Assembly: GCF_000147815.2 (NCBI RefSeq)
Contig: NC_015957.1
Coordinates: 868,001 to 932,000, forward strand
DNA length: 64,000 bases
Direction of reading: 5' to 3'
Source: Streptomyces violaceusniger Tu 4113
GTDB taxonomy: Bacteria > Actinomycetota > Actinomycetes > Streptomycetales > Streptomycetaceae
Shown: positions 24,906-33,764 of the stretch, in pieces
Position numbering within the stretch: the first letter of the stretch is position 1
Layout: each line of letters begins with the position of its first letter
Made by a program: the position numbers and the translations under genes
Notes under the pieces: generated by a model
Told to the model about the DNA's origin: nothing
Database searches by the model: none
What the model saw: only the letters and a program-made list of their open reading frames with translations

Positions 24906-25501
24906 CGGGTCACTCCTTGGACGGCGCGGGCGGCGAGGGCGGTGCGGGCGGCCTCGAACCGCTCGCGGGTGCAGACGCTGAGGTAGGCGTCCTTCTCGGG
25001 TTTGGCGATCCGCTCGACGATCTCGAAGCCGACGGCCGCGTTGAGCGCGTGCACCGCCGCGTTGCGCACATCGGGCTCGACGACGACGCGCCGGACATGC
25101 GGATCGGCGAAGCAGAACTCCATGACGACGGTGATCACAGCCAGTGTGAAGCCGTGCACCGGGGTGTCGGTCGGCGCGCAGAGGAAGTGCATGCCGACGT
25201 CGCCGGGCCGGGCTGGGTAGAGCCCGTCGAGCTCCACCCGCGACGGGTCGTAGCGCTCGGCCAGGAACGCCGGGCGGCCCTCGTGCAGGCCGATGAACGC
25301 GTCATGGTGCGGATGCTCGTGGATCCTGCGGTACTCGGCGGCGACCTCCGCCTCGTCCGCCCCCTGCATCATCCAGTAGGACGCCTTGGGGTGGGTCACC
25401 CAGCCGTGCAGCAGCCCGGCATCGGCCGCCGGGTCCAGGGTGCGCAGGGTGAAGGTGCCCAGGCGCGCGTCCGTGTGCTCGAAAACCGGCGACGGTGTCA
25501 T
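24902..25501 (-). CDS. desC: N-acyltransferase, desferrioxamine DesC
   Basis: A 199-aa GNAT-like protein of the siderophore acyltransferase (RhbD/IucB-like) type, with [20 protein letters not shown] at the N-terminus, [44 protein letters not shown] and a C-terminal [20 protein letters not shown] acetyl-CoA-fold motif. It acylates N-hydroxycadaverine from succinyl- or acetyl-CoA. It overlaps desB and desD by 4 bp on each side (ATGA), so translation is coupled. Confidence 0.93.
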   Translation of the reverse strand: MTPSPVFEHTDARLGTFTLRTLDPAADAGLLHGWVTHPKASYWMMQGADEAEVAAEYRRIHEHPHHDAFIGLHEGRPAFLAERYDPSRVELDGLYPARPGDVGMHFLCAPTDTPVHGFTLAVITVVMEFCFADPHVRRVVVEPDVRNAAVHALNAAVGFEIVERIAKPEKDAYLSVCTRERFEAARTALAARAVQGVTR

Positions 25502-26805
25502 GCGATGGCTCCTTCCGGTGCGCCGAACTCCTGGAAGGCGATGGACTTCTCCACCGGGTAGTGCTCCCGCCCCAGCAGCTCACGGATGATCCACGAGTTG
25601 CGGTACGGGCCCATGCCCAGGTCCGGGGAGGTCAGGCTGTGTGCGTGGGTGGCGCCGTTCTGGAGGAAGATGCCGCGCCCGGTGGTGTCGATGCTGTAGT
25701 TGCGGGCGACGTCGAAGCGGCCCTGGCCGTCCCAGCGGATGCGGTCGCGTACCGGGTCCAGGAAGGCGGGCACCTGGTAGCGGTAGCCGGTGGCCAGGAC
25801 GAGTCCGTGGGTGGTGAGCGAGAAGTCCCGCTGCTGCTCCGCATGGCGCAGCCCCAGGGTGTACGTGCCGGACAGATCGTCGTACTCCGCGCCGGTGAGC
25901 GCGGTGTTGGTGAGCAGCCGCGTGGGCACCGGGCCGCTCACGCTCTTCTGGTAGAGGAGGTCGTAGATGCCGTTGATGAGGTCGGCGTCGATCCCCTTGA
26001 ACAGGCCCTTCTGCTCACTCTCCAGCCGGTAGCGGGTGTCCTCGGGGAGCGCGTGGAAATAGTCCACGTACTCGGGCGAGGTCATCTCCAGGGTGAGTTT
26101 GGTGTACTCCAGCGGGAAGAAGCGCGGAGAGCGGGTCACCCAGTTCAGCCGGTAGCCGTGGGTGTCGATGTCGGCGAGCAGATCCTGGTAGATCTCGGCC
26201 GCGCTCTGGCCGCTGCCGACGATGGTGATGGACTCCTTGGACTGCAGCGCCTCCTTGCTCCCCAGGTAGTGGGTGTTGTGCACCAGATCGCCGTCCAGGC
26301 CGCGGCACACCTCGGGGAGGAAGGGCGGGGTGCCGGTGCCCAGCACCAGATGACGGGCGTGGTGCGTGGTGGTCTCGCCGGTGGCGGGACGCCGGGCGCG
26401 CACCGTGTAGAGGCCGTCGGCATCGTCGTACTCGACGCTCGTCACCTCGTGGCCGAAGCGGACGGAGATGAGCTTCGCGGCGGCCCAGCGGCAGTAGTCG
26501 TTGTACTCGGCGCGCAGCGGATAGAAGATCTCGCGGATGTAGAAGGAGTACAGCCGCCCGGATTCCTTGAGGTAGTTGAGGAAGGAGTACGGGGAGGTGG
26601 GGTCGGCCAGCGTCACCAGGTCGGCCATGAACGGGGTCTGCAGGGTGACGCCGTCCAGCAGCATGCCCGGATGCCAGTCGAACTCGGGCTTGCTCTCCAG
26701 GAACAGCCCGTCGAGTTCCTCGATCGGCTCGGTCAGGCAGGCAAGGCCCAGGTTGTAGGGGCCGAGCCCGACCGCGATGAAGTCATGGGTGTGCGGGGTG
26801 GGCAC
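25498..26805 (-). CDS. desB: Lysine/ornithine N-monooxygenase family, cadaverine hydroxylase DesB
   Basis: This FAD- and NADPH-dependent monooxygenase opens with [16 protein letters not shown] (FAD GxGxxN motif). It has [20 protein letters not shown], a second dinucleotide motif [18 protein letters not shown] for NADPH, and the C-terminal [20 protein letters not shown] motif. DesB hydroxylates cadaverine. GTG at 26805 is selected because a GGAG lies 8 nt upstream and family homology starts shortly after; the larger open frame upstream is antisense to desA. A TTG overlapping the desA stop is an alternative start. Confidence 0.93.
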   Translation of the reverse strand: MPTPHTHDFIAVGLGPYNLGLACLTEPIEELDGLFLESKPEFDWHPGMLLDGVTLQTPFMADLVTLADPTSPYSFLNYLKESGRLYSFYIREIFYPLRAEYNDYCRWAAAKLISVRFGHEVTSVEYDDADGLYTVRARRPATGETTTHHARHLVLGTGTPPFLPEVCRGLDGDLVHNTHYLGSKEALQSKESITIVGSGQSAAEIYQDLLADIDTHGYRLNWVTRSPRFFPLEYTKLTLEMTSPEYVDYFHALPEDTRYRLESEQKGLFKGIDADLINGIYDLLYQKSVSGPVPTRLLTNTALTGAEYDDLSGTYTLGLRHAEQQRDFSLTTHGLVLATGYRYQVPAFLDPVRDRIRWDGQGRFDVARNYSIDTTGRGIFLQNGATHAHSLTSPDLGMGPYRNSWIIRELLGREHYPVEKSIAFQEFGAPEGAIA

Positions 26806-26831
26806 GAGGGTCTCCGGCGGGGTGAGGGGGC

Positions 26832-28406
26832 TCAACTGGCGCGCGAGCTGAGTTCGGGCTCGATGTGCAGGGCCAGGTACTGACCGGCGTGCTCGGCGAG
26901 GAGGTCGAGGACATACGCGATGTCGCTGAGCGAGGTCTCCGGGTTGAGCAGGGTGAACTTGAGGTGGTGACGGCCGTCGACGACGGTTCCGGCGACGACC
27001 GCCGCACCGGAGGCGGCCAGCGCCTCGCGGGCGTGCAGATTGGCCCGGTCGACGAGGTCCGGGTCGCCCGGCCCGTCCGACGGCGGTACGTAGCGGAAGA
27101 CCAGCGTGGACAGTTGGGGCTCGGTGACGACCTCGTAGCGCGGATCGGTGTCCAGCAGGGCCCATGCCTCGGCGGCCCGGTCCACCACCTCGTCGAAGAG
27201 GGCGCCGACGGCGTCCGCGCCCATGATCCGCAGCGTCAGCCACAGCTTGAGCGCGTCGAAGCGGCGGGTGGTCTGGATGGACTTGTCGACCTGGTTGGGG
27301 ATGAGGTTCCGGGCGCTGCGCTCGGGGTTGAGATAGTCGGCGTGGTACGTGGCGTGGCTGAGCGTGGCGCGGTCACGGACCAGCACGGCGCTGGAGCTGA
27401 CCGGCTGGAAGAAGGACTTGTGGTAGTCCACGGTCACCGAGTCGGCGCGCTCGATGCCGTCGAGCAGCCCGCGGCGGGTCGGGGAGGCCAGCAGCCCGCA
27501 GCCGTACGCGGCGTCCACATGCATCCACGTGCCGTGCCGGTCGCACAGCTCGGCGATCTCGGGCAGCGGGTCGATGGAGCCGAAGTCGGTGGTGCCCGCG
27601 GTGGCCACGACGGCCATGACGATCAGGCCCTCGCGACGGCAGCGGTTCAGTTCGTGGGCGAGGGCGACGGTCCGCATCCGGCGGTCCTGGTCGCAGGGGA
27701 CCGGGACGACGGCCTCGTAGCCGAGCCCCAGGATGGCGGCGGCCTTCTGGATGGAGAAGTGGCTGACCTGGGAGGTGAGGATGCGCAGCCGCGGCAGGAT
27801 GGCGGATTTGGCGACCGTCTCGCCGGCCGCGGCGGCCTCCTTCTCCACCAGCGTGCACGCCTCGTCGCGGGCGAGCAGCATCGCCTGCAGATTGGACTGG
27901 GTGCCGCCGCTGGTGAAGATGCCGTCCGCGGCCTCGCCGAGGCCGATGCGCTCGGTGGTCCAGTCGATCAGCCGGCGCTCGATGAGGGTGCCGCCGGCGC
28001 TCTGGTCCCAGGTGTCGAGGGAGGAGTTGATGGCGGAGAGGACGGCCTCGCCCAGCAGCGCGGGGATCACCACGGGGCAGTTGAGGTGGGCGAGATAGCG
28101 CGGGTGGTGGAAGTAGACGGCGTCCTTGAGGTAGACGCTCTCCAGCTCCTTGAGCGCGGCGTCCGGATCGCCGAGCGGCCGCTCCAGGTCGATTCCGGAG
28201 ATCTCGGGGGCGAGCTCGGCGGGGGTGACGCCGGTGAAGGGGCGGTCGGTGCGGGCGACGGTGGAGGCCACCAGGCCGACGCCGTCGGTCACGGAGCGCC
28301 GATAGCGTTCCGCCGTACGGCCGTTGAACAGGTGGGCCCTGCCATCCGCCGCCCCGGGTATCGGCTCCGGCGACGGGTCCTCAGCGGTCTGCGCGAGGAA
28401 ACTCAC
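26832..28406 (-). CDS. desA: PLP-dependent lysine decarboxylase DesA
   Basis: This 524-aa group II PLP decarboxylase carries [36 protein letters not shown] (phosphate-binding), [10 protein letters not shown] (Asp for the pyridine nitrogen) and [16 protein letters not shown] with the Schiff-base Lys at about residue 330. DesA makes cadaverine from lysine, the first step of desferrioxamine synthesis. The start is GTG with an AGAAGGGA site. No iron box is visible in the 258 bp upstream (28407-28664), so it may depend on the promoter in front of desE, or on a site I cannot recognise. Confidence 0.95.
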   Translation of the reverse strand: MSFLAQTAEDPSPEPIPGAADGRAHLFNGRTAERYRRSVTDGVGLVASTVARTDRPFTGVTPAELAPEISGIDLERPLGDPDAALKELESVYLKDAVYFHHPRYLAHLNCPVVIPALLGEAVLSAINSSLDTWDQSAGGTLIERRLIDWTTERIGLGEAADGIFTSGGTQSNLQAMLLARDEACTLVEKEAAAAGETVAKSAILPRLRILTSQVSHFSIQKAAAILGLGYEAVVPVPCDQDRRMRTVALAHELNRCRREGLIVMAVVATAGTTDFGSIDPLPEIAELCDRHGTWMHVDAAYGCGLLASPTRRGLLDGIERADSVTVDYHKSFFQPVSSSAVLVRDRATLSHATYHADYLNPERSARNLIPNQVDKSIQTTRRFDALKLWLTLRIMGADAVGALFDEVVDRAAEAWALLDTDPRYEVVTEPQLSTLVFRYVPPSDGPGDPDLVDRANLHAREALAASGAAVVAGTVVDGRHHLKFTLLNPETSLSDIAYVLDLLAEHAGQYLALHIEPELSSRAS

Positions 28407-28664
28407 GGTCTGTCCCTTCTGGAAATGAGCATGCGGGCGTGCGGAGGGCGCGGGTATGCGGCTGGTGGGGGAGGGCGGCGGCCCTCGGCCCGTGGCCTGA
28501 CGGCCTGATGGCCTGATGGGCGTGCGGGGGCGCCGGACGCGGCGACAGGGCGCGTGGGGGCGCGCCGAGCGGTGGCCGCCCGTCGTCCAGTGGCCGGTCT
28601 TTCGCGGTCCCGTAGGGAGTAGGGGAATGCGGTGGTGAGGACCCGGTCCGGTACGGCGCTGGGG

Positions 28665-29549
28665 TCAGTCGTCGGTCGCGGGGCCGGTGCCCGACACGGC
28701 TTCCTCGACGAGCTGTTCCTCACAGGTGCCCAGGCGCCAGTAGCCGGTGAAGGTCACGGCCTTGCGGTCGAAGCCGCGTTCGCGCACCAGATGGCGGCGC
28801 AGCTCCTTGACGGTCCCGGCCTCGCCCGCGATCCAGGCGTACGGCGTACCGGAGGGCAGTTCGGTGGCGCTCACGGCGTTCCGCAGCAGCGCGGAGCGCG
28901 GGGTGCCGGGGGCCACGGTGTCCCGGACCAGCCAGGTGATCTCGGCTTTCGCCGCGGTGCGCAGCTCCTGCATGTCCTCGGCGTGCTGGACCTCGAGCCA
29001 CACCTTGACGGGCAGGTCGGCGGGCAGCCATTCGAGGATGCCCGCGATGGCGGGCAGCGCGGTCTCGTCGCCGGTGATCAGCACCCAGTCGGTGCCGGAC
29101 GGCGGCCGGAAGTCGACACCACCGTTGTCCTCCACGACCGGGCCCAGCAGGGTCACGCGGTCGCCCGTCTCGGCGCGCGCGGCCCAGCGGGCGGCCGGGC
29201 CGCTGTCGTCGTGCAGCGCGAAGTCCACGTCGATCTCGTGCGGGTCGTGACGCTGCCGGCGCACCGTGTACGAGCGCATGATGCCGCGTTCGGCCGGGTC
29301 CATCGCCCGCCAGGTGGCGAACCAGCCTTCCCCCGCCTCGACCGGGACCACCGGTGCACTCTGGCCGGGGTGCGGCAGGAAGAGTTTGAAGCGCTGGTCG
29401 CGGCCGCCGCTGGTGAAGTCCTTCAGACAGGCGCCGCCGAAGGTGATCCGTGCCATGGACGGTCCGAGCGGGCGGCTCCGCACGACCCGCGCGTCGAAGA
29501 AGCGGAACGGAATGGCGGTGGTGGCGGTGGTGGTGGCTGCGGTGGTCAT
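28665..29549 (-). CDS. Siderophore-interacting protein (FAD-binding ferric-siderophore reductase)
   Basis: The 294-aa protein has the SIP/ViuB fold: an N-terminal FAD-binding barrel with MRSYTVRRQ (RxYTxR) and EIDVDFALH, a loop WAARAETGDRVTLLGP, and an NAD(P)-binding-like half with DWVLITGDETALPAIAGILE, VKVWLEVQHAEDMQEL and PYAWIAGEAGTVKELRRHL. It probably reduces ferrioxamine after uptake to release Fe(II) in the cytoplasm. It lies between desE and desA, the position of the equivalent gene in S. coelicolor as I recall it. An Ala/Thr repeat starts the protein. Confidence 0.9.
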   Translation of the reverse strand: MTTAATTTATTAIPFRFFDARVVRSRPLGPSMARITFGGACLKDFTSGGRDQRFKLFLPHPGQSAPVVPVEAGEGWFATWRAMDPAERGIMRSYTVRRQRHDPHEIDVDFALHDDSGPAARWAARAETGDRVTLLGPVVEDNGGVDFRPPSGTDWVLITGDETALPAIAGILEWLPADLPVKVWLEVQHAEDMQELRTAAKAEITWLVRDTVAPGTPRSALLRNAVSATELPSGTPYAWIAGEAGTVKELRRHLVRERGFDRKAVTFTGYWRLGTCEEQLVEEAVSGTGPATDD

Positions 29550-29610
29550 GACAGAGGGTCTTCCCTTCGCTTGCCGTGGGGAGGCCGGGCCGACCGGTCG
29601 CGCTGACCGT

Positions 29611-30636
29611 TCAGCGGAGCTTCTTCGCGTCCTGGATGGCTTTGGTGAGGGATTCGACGAGCGGGGCGGCGCCGGCGTACGAGAAGCGCGGCTCGCTGCT
29701 CCAGGGGGTGATCTGACCGGCCTTGACCGCGGCGAGCTTGGACCACGTCGGCTTGGAGGTCAGGGCCCCGGGCTGGAGGGTCGCGGTGCGGCTGTCGAGG
29801 AAGAGCACATCCGCGTCGTACTTGTCGGCGTTCTCCCAGCTCAGGCTCTCGAAGTAGCCGCCCTTGTCGGGCTTTTCGGGGACGACGAAGTCGACGCCGA
29901 GCTCGCTGAAGTAGATCAGGTCGGCATTGATCTTCGGGTTGGAGACATAGAAGAGGTCGGCGCTGGCGGAGCAGGCCATGACCTTGATCCGGTGCGATGT
30001 GACGGTTTTGCGCAGCGTCTCGGAGGCCTTCTCGAACCGCGCCTTGGCGTCGGTGACCTTCTTGGCCTTCGGGTCGGCGCCGAGCGCCTCGGCCAGCGCC
30101 GCATAGCGCTTGATGGGCTCGAGCATGGAGACCCGGCCGGTGCCGATGGCGGCGCTGGGGGCGAGCTGGAGGATCTTCTTCTTGCTGTCGTCCGGGATGT
30201 AGAAGAGCGCGCCCGGGTCGTACATGTTGGTGATCAGCAGATCGGGGCCGAGCGAGGCGTACTTCTCGACGTTGAACTGGCCCCAGGTGTTGCCGAGGGA
30301 GGTGGCCTGGTCGACGGGGAAGTCGCCCGCCTGGACATCCGGCTTGCCGTTCTTCAGCGTGGTCGGCCCGAAGACGCCGGTGATCTGCTTCTCGATGCCG
30401 AAGTCGTAGAGTGCGGCCGCAGCGGCGATGTAGGCGACGATGTGCTGGGGCCGGCCGTCGAGGCTGATCTTCTTCTTACGGTCGTCGGTGAACGACCAGG
30501 AGCCGCCGCCGTCATCGCCGCCGGAGCCCGAACCGCCGTTGCCGCCGCAGGCGGTGACCAGGGCTCCGAGTCCGAGGGCGCCGCCTGCGGCGAGCAGACC
30601 GCGACGGGAGAGGGGGAGTGCTCTGGCCTGGCGCAT
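29611..30636 (-). CDS. desE: Ferrioxamine-binding lipoprotein DesE (ABC transporter substrate-binding)
   Basis: The N-terminus has twin arginines and a lipobox (LSRRGLLAAGGALGLGALVTACGG), giving a Tat-type lipid-anchored protein. The mature part is a FhuD/FepB-like periplasmic-binding fold with GRPQHIVAYIAAAAALYDFG, NLEKYASLGPDLLI-like (VEKYASLGPDLLITN) and DVLFLDSRTATLQPG segments. DesE delivers ferrioxamine to a permease encoded elsewhere. The gene is preceded by an iron box, so DmdR1/DtxR-type iron repression is expected. It is the first gene of the siderophore locus. Confidence 0.93.
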   Translation of the reverse strand: MRQARALPLSRRGLLAAGGALGLGALVTACGGNGGSGSGGDDGGGSWSFTDDRKKKISLDGRPQHIVAYIAAAAALYDFGIEKQITGVFGPTTLKNGKPDVQAGDFPVDQATSLGNTWGQFNVEKYASLGPDLLITNMYDPGALFYIPDDSKKKILQLAPSAAIGTGRVSMLEPIKRYAALAEALGADPKAKKVTDAKARFEKASETLRKTVTSHRIKVMACSASADLFYVSNPKINADLIYFSELGVDFVVPEKPDKGGYFESLSWENADKYDADVLFLDSRTATLQPGALTSKPTWSKLAAVKAGQITPWSSEPRFSYAGAAPLVESLTKAIQDAKKLR

Positions 30637-30696
30637 AAAGGTGCTCTCTCTCGATGCGTACGGGGACGTGGTTCGCGGGACGGCAACCCGAGGACG

Positions 30697-30717
30697 TAGT
30701 TAGGTTAGCCTAACCAA
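30697..30717 (-). promoter_or_regulatory. Iron box (DmdR/DtxR-type operator) upstream of desE
   Basis: The sequence TTAGGTTAGCCTAACCAA contains the perfect dyad GGTTAG-C-CTAACC (30703-30715), matching the actinobacterial iron-box consensus. It lies about 60 bp before the desE start. Confidence 0.88.
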
Positions 30718-30788
30718 CCTGGTTGTCCAGTGGGTGGGGTCGTTCCGAACCTCACATCGAGGGGCTCATACGGCGGTTCAGGGCGGAT

Positions 30789-31766
30789 TCACAGGTCCAG
30801 CACCAATCGGGGGCCACGGCAGCGTGAGACGCAGATCATCATGGTCTCGCCCGAGGCCCGCTCCTCGCCGGTGAGCACGGAGTCGTGGTGGTCCACCTCT
30901 CCTTCGACGACATCCGTCTCGCACGTCCCACACGTGCCCTCCTCGCAGGAGTACAAAACCGGTACCCCCGCCGCCTCGACCGTGCGCAGCACACTGCGCT
31001 CCGGCTCCACGGTGAGGGTCAGCCCGGAGCGGGTGAGCACCAACTCGAAGGCTCCGCGCGCCGGTTCGGCGCCCGCCGCGTCCGTACGGGGCTGGAAGCG
31101 CTCGGTGTGCAGAGCCCCGTCCGGCCACCCGCGGCACGCCTGCTCGGCGGCTTGGAGCAGCGGTTCGGGACCGCAGCAGTAGACGAGGGTGCCGGGGGCG
31201 GAGGGGGCGGAGGGGGCGTCGAGATACGGCGCGAGGTCGAGCAGCCCCTCCTCGTCCTGCGGCACCAGCCGCACCTTGTCGCCGTAACGGGCGGTGAGCT
31301 GGTCCGCGAAGGCCATCGAGGCACGGGTGCGCCCGCCGTACAGCAGCCGCCAGTCGGCGCCCGCGGCCTCGGCGGCGGCCGTCATGGGGAGGAGGGGCGT
31401 GATGCCGATGCCGCCCGCGATGAACAGGTAGCGGGCCGCCGGGCGCAGCGCGAAGTGGTTGCGCGGGCCGCGCACCCGCACCGTGCTCCCCTCGGCGAGG
31501 GTGTCGTGCACCCGGGCGGAGCCGCCGCGCCCGGCGGGTGCGCGGAGCACCGCGATCCGCCAGGAGGCGCGGTCGGCGGGGTCGCCGCACAGCGAGTACT
31601 GCCGGGTCGGGCCCGGGGCGAGGACGAGATCGAGATGGGCGCCGGGCTCCCAGGCGGGGAGTTCACGGCCCGTCGGATGGCGCAGGGTGAGCGCCACCAC
31701 GTCCGAGGCCACGTCCTCCCGGCGGGCCACCAGCAGGGTGTCCTCGTACTCGCCGCCGGGGTTCAC
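30789..31766 (-). CDS. Oxygenase reductase: FAD/NAD domains plus C-terminal [2Fe-2S] (phthalate dioxygenase reductase type)
   Basis: Domain order is FMN/FAD barrel (GPTRQYSLCGDP, the RxYS motif), NAD-binding (FIAGGIGITPLLPM, YGGRTRASMAF, YCCGPEPLLQA), then a plant-type ferredoxin with CEEGTCGTCETDV and a fourth Cys in MICVSRC. This is the electron-supplying reductase of a class IA-like Rieske oxygenase, as in vanillate demethylase VanB. Its GTG start overlaps the stop of the 85-aa gene (GTGA), which in turn overlaps the oxygenase, so all three are coupled. Confidence 0.9.
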   Translation of the reverse strand: MNPGGEYEDTLLVARREDVASDVVALTLRHPTGRELPAWEPGAHLDLVLAPGPTRQYSLCGDPADRASWRIAVLRAPAGRGGSARVHDTLAEGSTVRVRGPRNHFALRPAARYLFIAGGIGITPLLPMTAAAEAAGADWRLLYGGRTRASMAFADQLTARYGDKVRLVPQDEEGLLDLAPYLDAPSAPSAPGTLVYCCGPEPLLQAAEQACRGWPDGALHTERFQPRTDAAGAEPARGAFELVLTRSGLTLTVEPERSVLRTVEAAGVPVLYSCEEGTCGTCETDVVEGEVDHHDSVLTGEERASGETMMICVSRCRGPRLVLDL

Positions 31767-32020
31767 GATGTCGTCTCCTTACGGTGGTCGGCGGGACGGT
31801 GTCCGGTGGGGTGGTGCCCGGTGGGGTGGGCGAGCATCCACTGCCACAGCTCGACCGGGTCCTCGGCGGTGCGCTCGGCGCCGCAGTGGCAGACCCCGTG
31901 CAGCACATCGGTGCCGGGCAGCCAGTCGATCCGGTACACCTCGGCCGTGGGGGCGCCGCTCGCCCATCCGTCGCCCGACACCACCCTCAACGGAAGCGCT
32001 GCGCGCTGCTCGCGCTTCAT
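31763..32020 (-). CDS. Small Cys/His protein between oxygenase and reductase
   Basis: An 85-aa frame that begins at ATG overlapping the oxygenase stop (ATGA) and ends by overlapping the reductase start (GTGA). It contains LRVVSGDGWASGAPTAEVYR, IDWLPGTDVLHGVCHCGAER and ELWQWMLAHPTGH, with a CHC pair and several His that could bind a metal. No family is recognised. Its coupling to both partners argues for a function with the oxygenase, perhaps as an accessory or assembly subunit; this is inference only. Confidence 0.75.
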   Translation of the reverse strand: MKREQRAALPLRVVSGDGWASGAPTAEVYRIDWLPGTDVLHGVCHCGAERTAEDPVELWQWMLAHPTGHHPTGHRPADHRKETTS

Positions 32021-33078
32021 TTCGTGGCCGCCACGGCCGCGGTCCGCTCTCCTTCGGCGGCGAGGCGGGCGAGGATGCGGCGCGCGGCCAGACCGCCGGT
32101 GTCGATGTTGATGCTGAGCTCCTGATAGCCCTCGCGCTCGGTTTCCAGGGCCTTCTGGAGCAGATTCAGCGCCGCCACGTCCTGCAGCACCACGGTCCGG
32201 TTGAGGTCGTGGAGGAAGGTGGTCACCTCCTCGTCGTCCTGCGCGAAGTCCCGTGAGACGGCCCAGAAGTCGTACACATGGCGGTCGGTGGACGGGGTGA
32301 TGGCGTAGGTGATCTCCACATGGAAGGCGTCCGGATCGGAGCCGTCCGGCCTCGGCAGCACCCCGGCCGGGGCGATCCGGCTGTGCAGGAGATAGAGACA
32401 GGGCGCGTGGTACTCGATGTCCTGCCAGCGGGTGATGCGGCCGTCGATCCCGGTGGAACGGGCGTAGAACGGCGGGCACTCGGCGTCGTCCATATGCCGG
32501 CTGACCCGTACGACGCCCGCGCCCTCGTCGACCTCCGTGGTGATCGGGGTCTCGGCGACCTCGGCGGTGCCGATGTAGCCGCTGTGCAGGTACGTCTCGT
32601 GGGACAGGTCCAGCAGATTGTCCACCAGCAGGCCGTAGTCGGCGTCGATCGGCTCCATGCCGCCCACGGTCGTCCAGCGCGGATCGGCCAGCCAGGGGGC
32701 GCGCGGCACCGAGCGGGGATCGGCGAGCGCCGGGTCCCCGATCCACACCCACACCAGCGAGTCCTGCTCGACGACGGGGTAGGAGGGGACCCGGGCGGTG
32801 CGCGGGACGCGCTTTTGGCCCGGTACGAACACACAGGTGCCGCCGGTGTCGTAGGTGAAGCCGTGATAGCCGCAGACGACCGTGTCGCCGTCGAGACGGC
32901 CGGCGGTGAGCGGATAGCGGCGGTGGACGCAGCGGTCGGCGAGCGCGATGACCGTGTCGTCGGACTCGGCGCGGTAGAAGGCGATGGGCTCGTTCAGGAT
33001 GGTGCGCCCCAGCAGCTCCCGGCCGATCTCGCGGCCGTAGGCGGCGACGTACCACTGGTTTCTCGCGAAGGCGGTCAT
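32017..33078 (-). CDS. Rieske non-heme iron oxygenase, alpha subunit (vanillate O-demethylase-like)
   Basis: The protein starts MTAFARNQWYVAAYGREIGR, typical of VanA-type oxygenases. The Rieske [2Fe-2S] ligands lie in DRCVHRRYPLTAGRL and VVCGYHGFTYD. The mononuclear iron site is in GLLVDNLLDLSHETYLHSG (bridging Asp plus two His). Such enzymes O- or N-demethylate or hydroxylate aromatic or quaternary ammonium substrates. ATG 33078 is preferred over GTG 33105 because a perfect palindrome occupies 33092-33105. The substrate is unknown. It heads a three-gene unit downstream of the siderophore locus on the same strand. Confidence 0.87.
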   Translation of the reverse strand: MTAFARNQWYVAAYGREIGRELLGRTILNEPIAFYRAESDDTVIALADRCVHRRYPLTAGRLDGDTVVCGYHGFTYDTGGTCVFVPGQKRVPRTARVPSYPVVEQDSLVWVWIGDPALADPRSVPRAPWLADPRWTTVGGMEPIDADYGLLVDNLLDLSHETYLHSGYIGTAEVAETPITTEVDEGAGVVRVSRHMDDAECPPFYARSTGIDGRITRWQDIEYHAPCLYLLHSRIAPAGVLPRPDGSDPDAFHVEITYAITPSTDRHVYDFWAVSRDFAQDDEEVTTFLHDLNRTVVLQDVAALNLLQKALETEREGYQELSINIDTGGLAARRILARLAAEGERTAAVAATK

Positions 33079-33091
33079 GCGTGCCAGCGTG

Positions 33092-33105
33092 GTGACGCCC
33101 GTCAC
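33092..33105. promoter_or_regulatory. Palindrome immediately upstream of the Rieske oxygenase
   Basis: GTGACGCCCGTCAC is a perfect 6-bp inverted repeat with a 2-bp spacer, 13 bp before the preferred start. It is a candidate operator; the regulator is unknown. Confidence 0.45.
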
Positions 33106-33116
33106 GCACGGGCAAC

Positions 33117-33141
33117 GGCCCTTCCACTGAGTGGAAGGGCC
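33117..33141 (-). terminator. Terminator between the small membrane genes and the Rieske unit
   Basis: A perfect 11-bp stem (GGCCCTTCCAC / GTGGAAGGGCC) with a TGA loop lies 33 bp beyond the DUF4190 gene stop. The short loop also permits an operator reading. Confidence 0.7.
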
Positions 33142-33174
33142 GCGCGGGGAGGTGCCGGTGAACTGCCGGGCGGG

Positions 33175-33453
33175 TCAGCTCCCGAACTGCCAGAAGACCG
33201 ACTGATTCAGCGTCAGCAGGACGATGAGCAGGGCCACGTCGGCGATGCCGAGCATGATTCCGAGCAGTGCCCGGCCCCTGCGGGGGGTCTCCCGGGCGAG
33301 CGCGAGCGTCCCCAGGACGATCGCGCAGGGCCCGAAGACCGCGTTGAAGAGCAGCAGGCCGATCAGGCCGAGCACGAAGGAGGCGACGGCCATACCATCG
33401 GCGTCCCTGCGCGCCCGGAGCGGTGAGGTGCGGGACGGTGCGGTGAGTGCCAT
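33175..33453 (-). CDS. DUF4190-type small membrane protein
   Basis: A 92-aa protein with a polar Arg-rich N-terminus, then the DUF4190 pattern: MAVASFVLGLIGLLLFNAVF, GPCAIVLGTLALARETPRRG and RALLGIMLGIADVALLIVLL. It has two to three predicted membrane helices around a short basic loop. The function is unknown. It follows the 51-aa membrane gene by 5 bp, so the two form an operon probably controlled by the divergent TetR. Confidence 0.8.
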   Translation of the reverse strand: MALTAPSRTSPLRARRDADGMAVASFVLGLIGLLLFNAVFGPCAIVLGTLALARETPRRGRALLGIMLGIADVALLIVLLTLNQSVFWQFGS

Positions 33454-33458
33454 GGGTC

Positions 33459-33614
33459 TCAGCTCCCCTTGTGCCCGGTGCGTTCGCGGATGAAGAAGAT
33501 CAGCAGCCAGGCGCCGATGGCGCCCGCGGCGGCGAGGAACAGGGGGAGCGGAGTGTGCGCCGCCGCCCCCAGAAGAACTCCCATCAGGGCGAGTGCCGCG
33601 ACGATGAAGAGCAT
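33459..33614 (-). CDS. 51-aa small membrane protein
   Basis: It begins MLFIVAALALMGVLLGAAAH and continues with LFLAAAGAIGAWLLIFFIRE, giving two hydrophobic helices and a charged tail (RTGHKGS). ATG 33614 is chosen because GAGAGAGG lies just upstream; the frame extends 29 codons further but the added residues cross the operator palindrome. It is divergent from a TetR gene and followed by a DUF4190 gene. The function is unknown. Confidence 0.75.
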   Translation of the reverse strand: MLFIVAALALMGVLLGAAAHTPLPLFLAAAGAIGAWLLIFFIRERTGHKGS

Positions 33615-33673
33615 GTGAGCCTCTCTCGAAGTGACGATCCGGATGCGGTTGGCGTGCGGATGGTGGTTGTTCG

Positions 33674-33701
33674 GTGAACAGTTGGAATCACAACTGTTCA
33701 C
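33674..33701. promoter_or_regulatory. TetR operator O1 (28-bp palindrome)
   Basis: Perfect 11-bp arms GTGAACAGTTG and CAACTGTTCAC flank a 6-bp spacer, about 60 bp before the small membrane genes. A related site lies at 33738-33760, pointing to one regulator for both promoters. Confidence 0.8.
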
Positions 33702-33737
33702 TGAGTTCTAGAGTACCCCGCCGAGCCCTGGAAAAAT

Positions 33738-33760
33738 TCAGCGAACAGCTGTTTACTGAA
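33738..33760. promoter_or_regulatory. TetR operator O2, overlapping the tetR leader
   Basis: TTCAG..AACAGCTGTT..CTGAA forms a near-perfect palindrome sharing the AACAG/CTGTT core with O1. It ends 4 bp before the TetR start codon, so autorepression is expected. Confidence 0.75.
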
Positions 33761-33764
33761 TGAT

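Noticed and set aside
28407-28664. Short minus-strand open frame of about 106 codons upstream of desA
   Set aside because: The product is Arg/Pro/Ala-rich without domains and overlaps the desA leader and the reductase 3' end.
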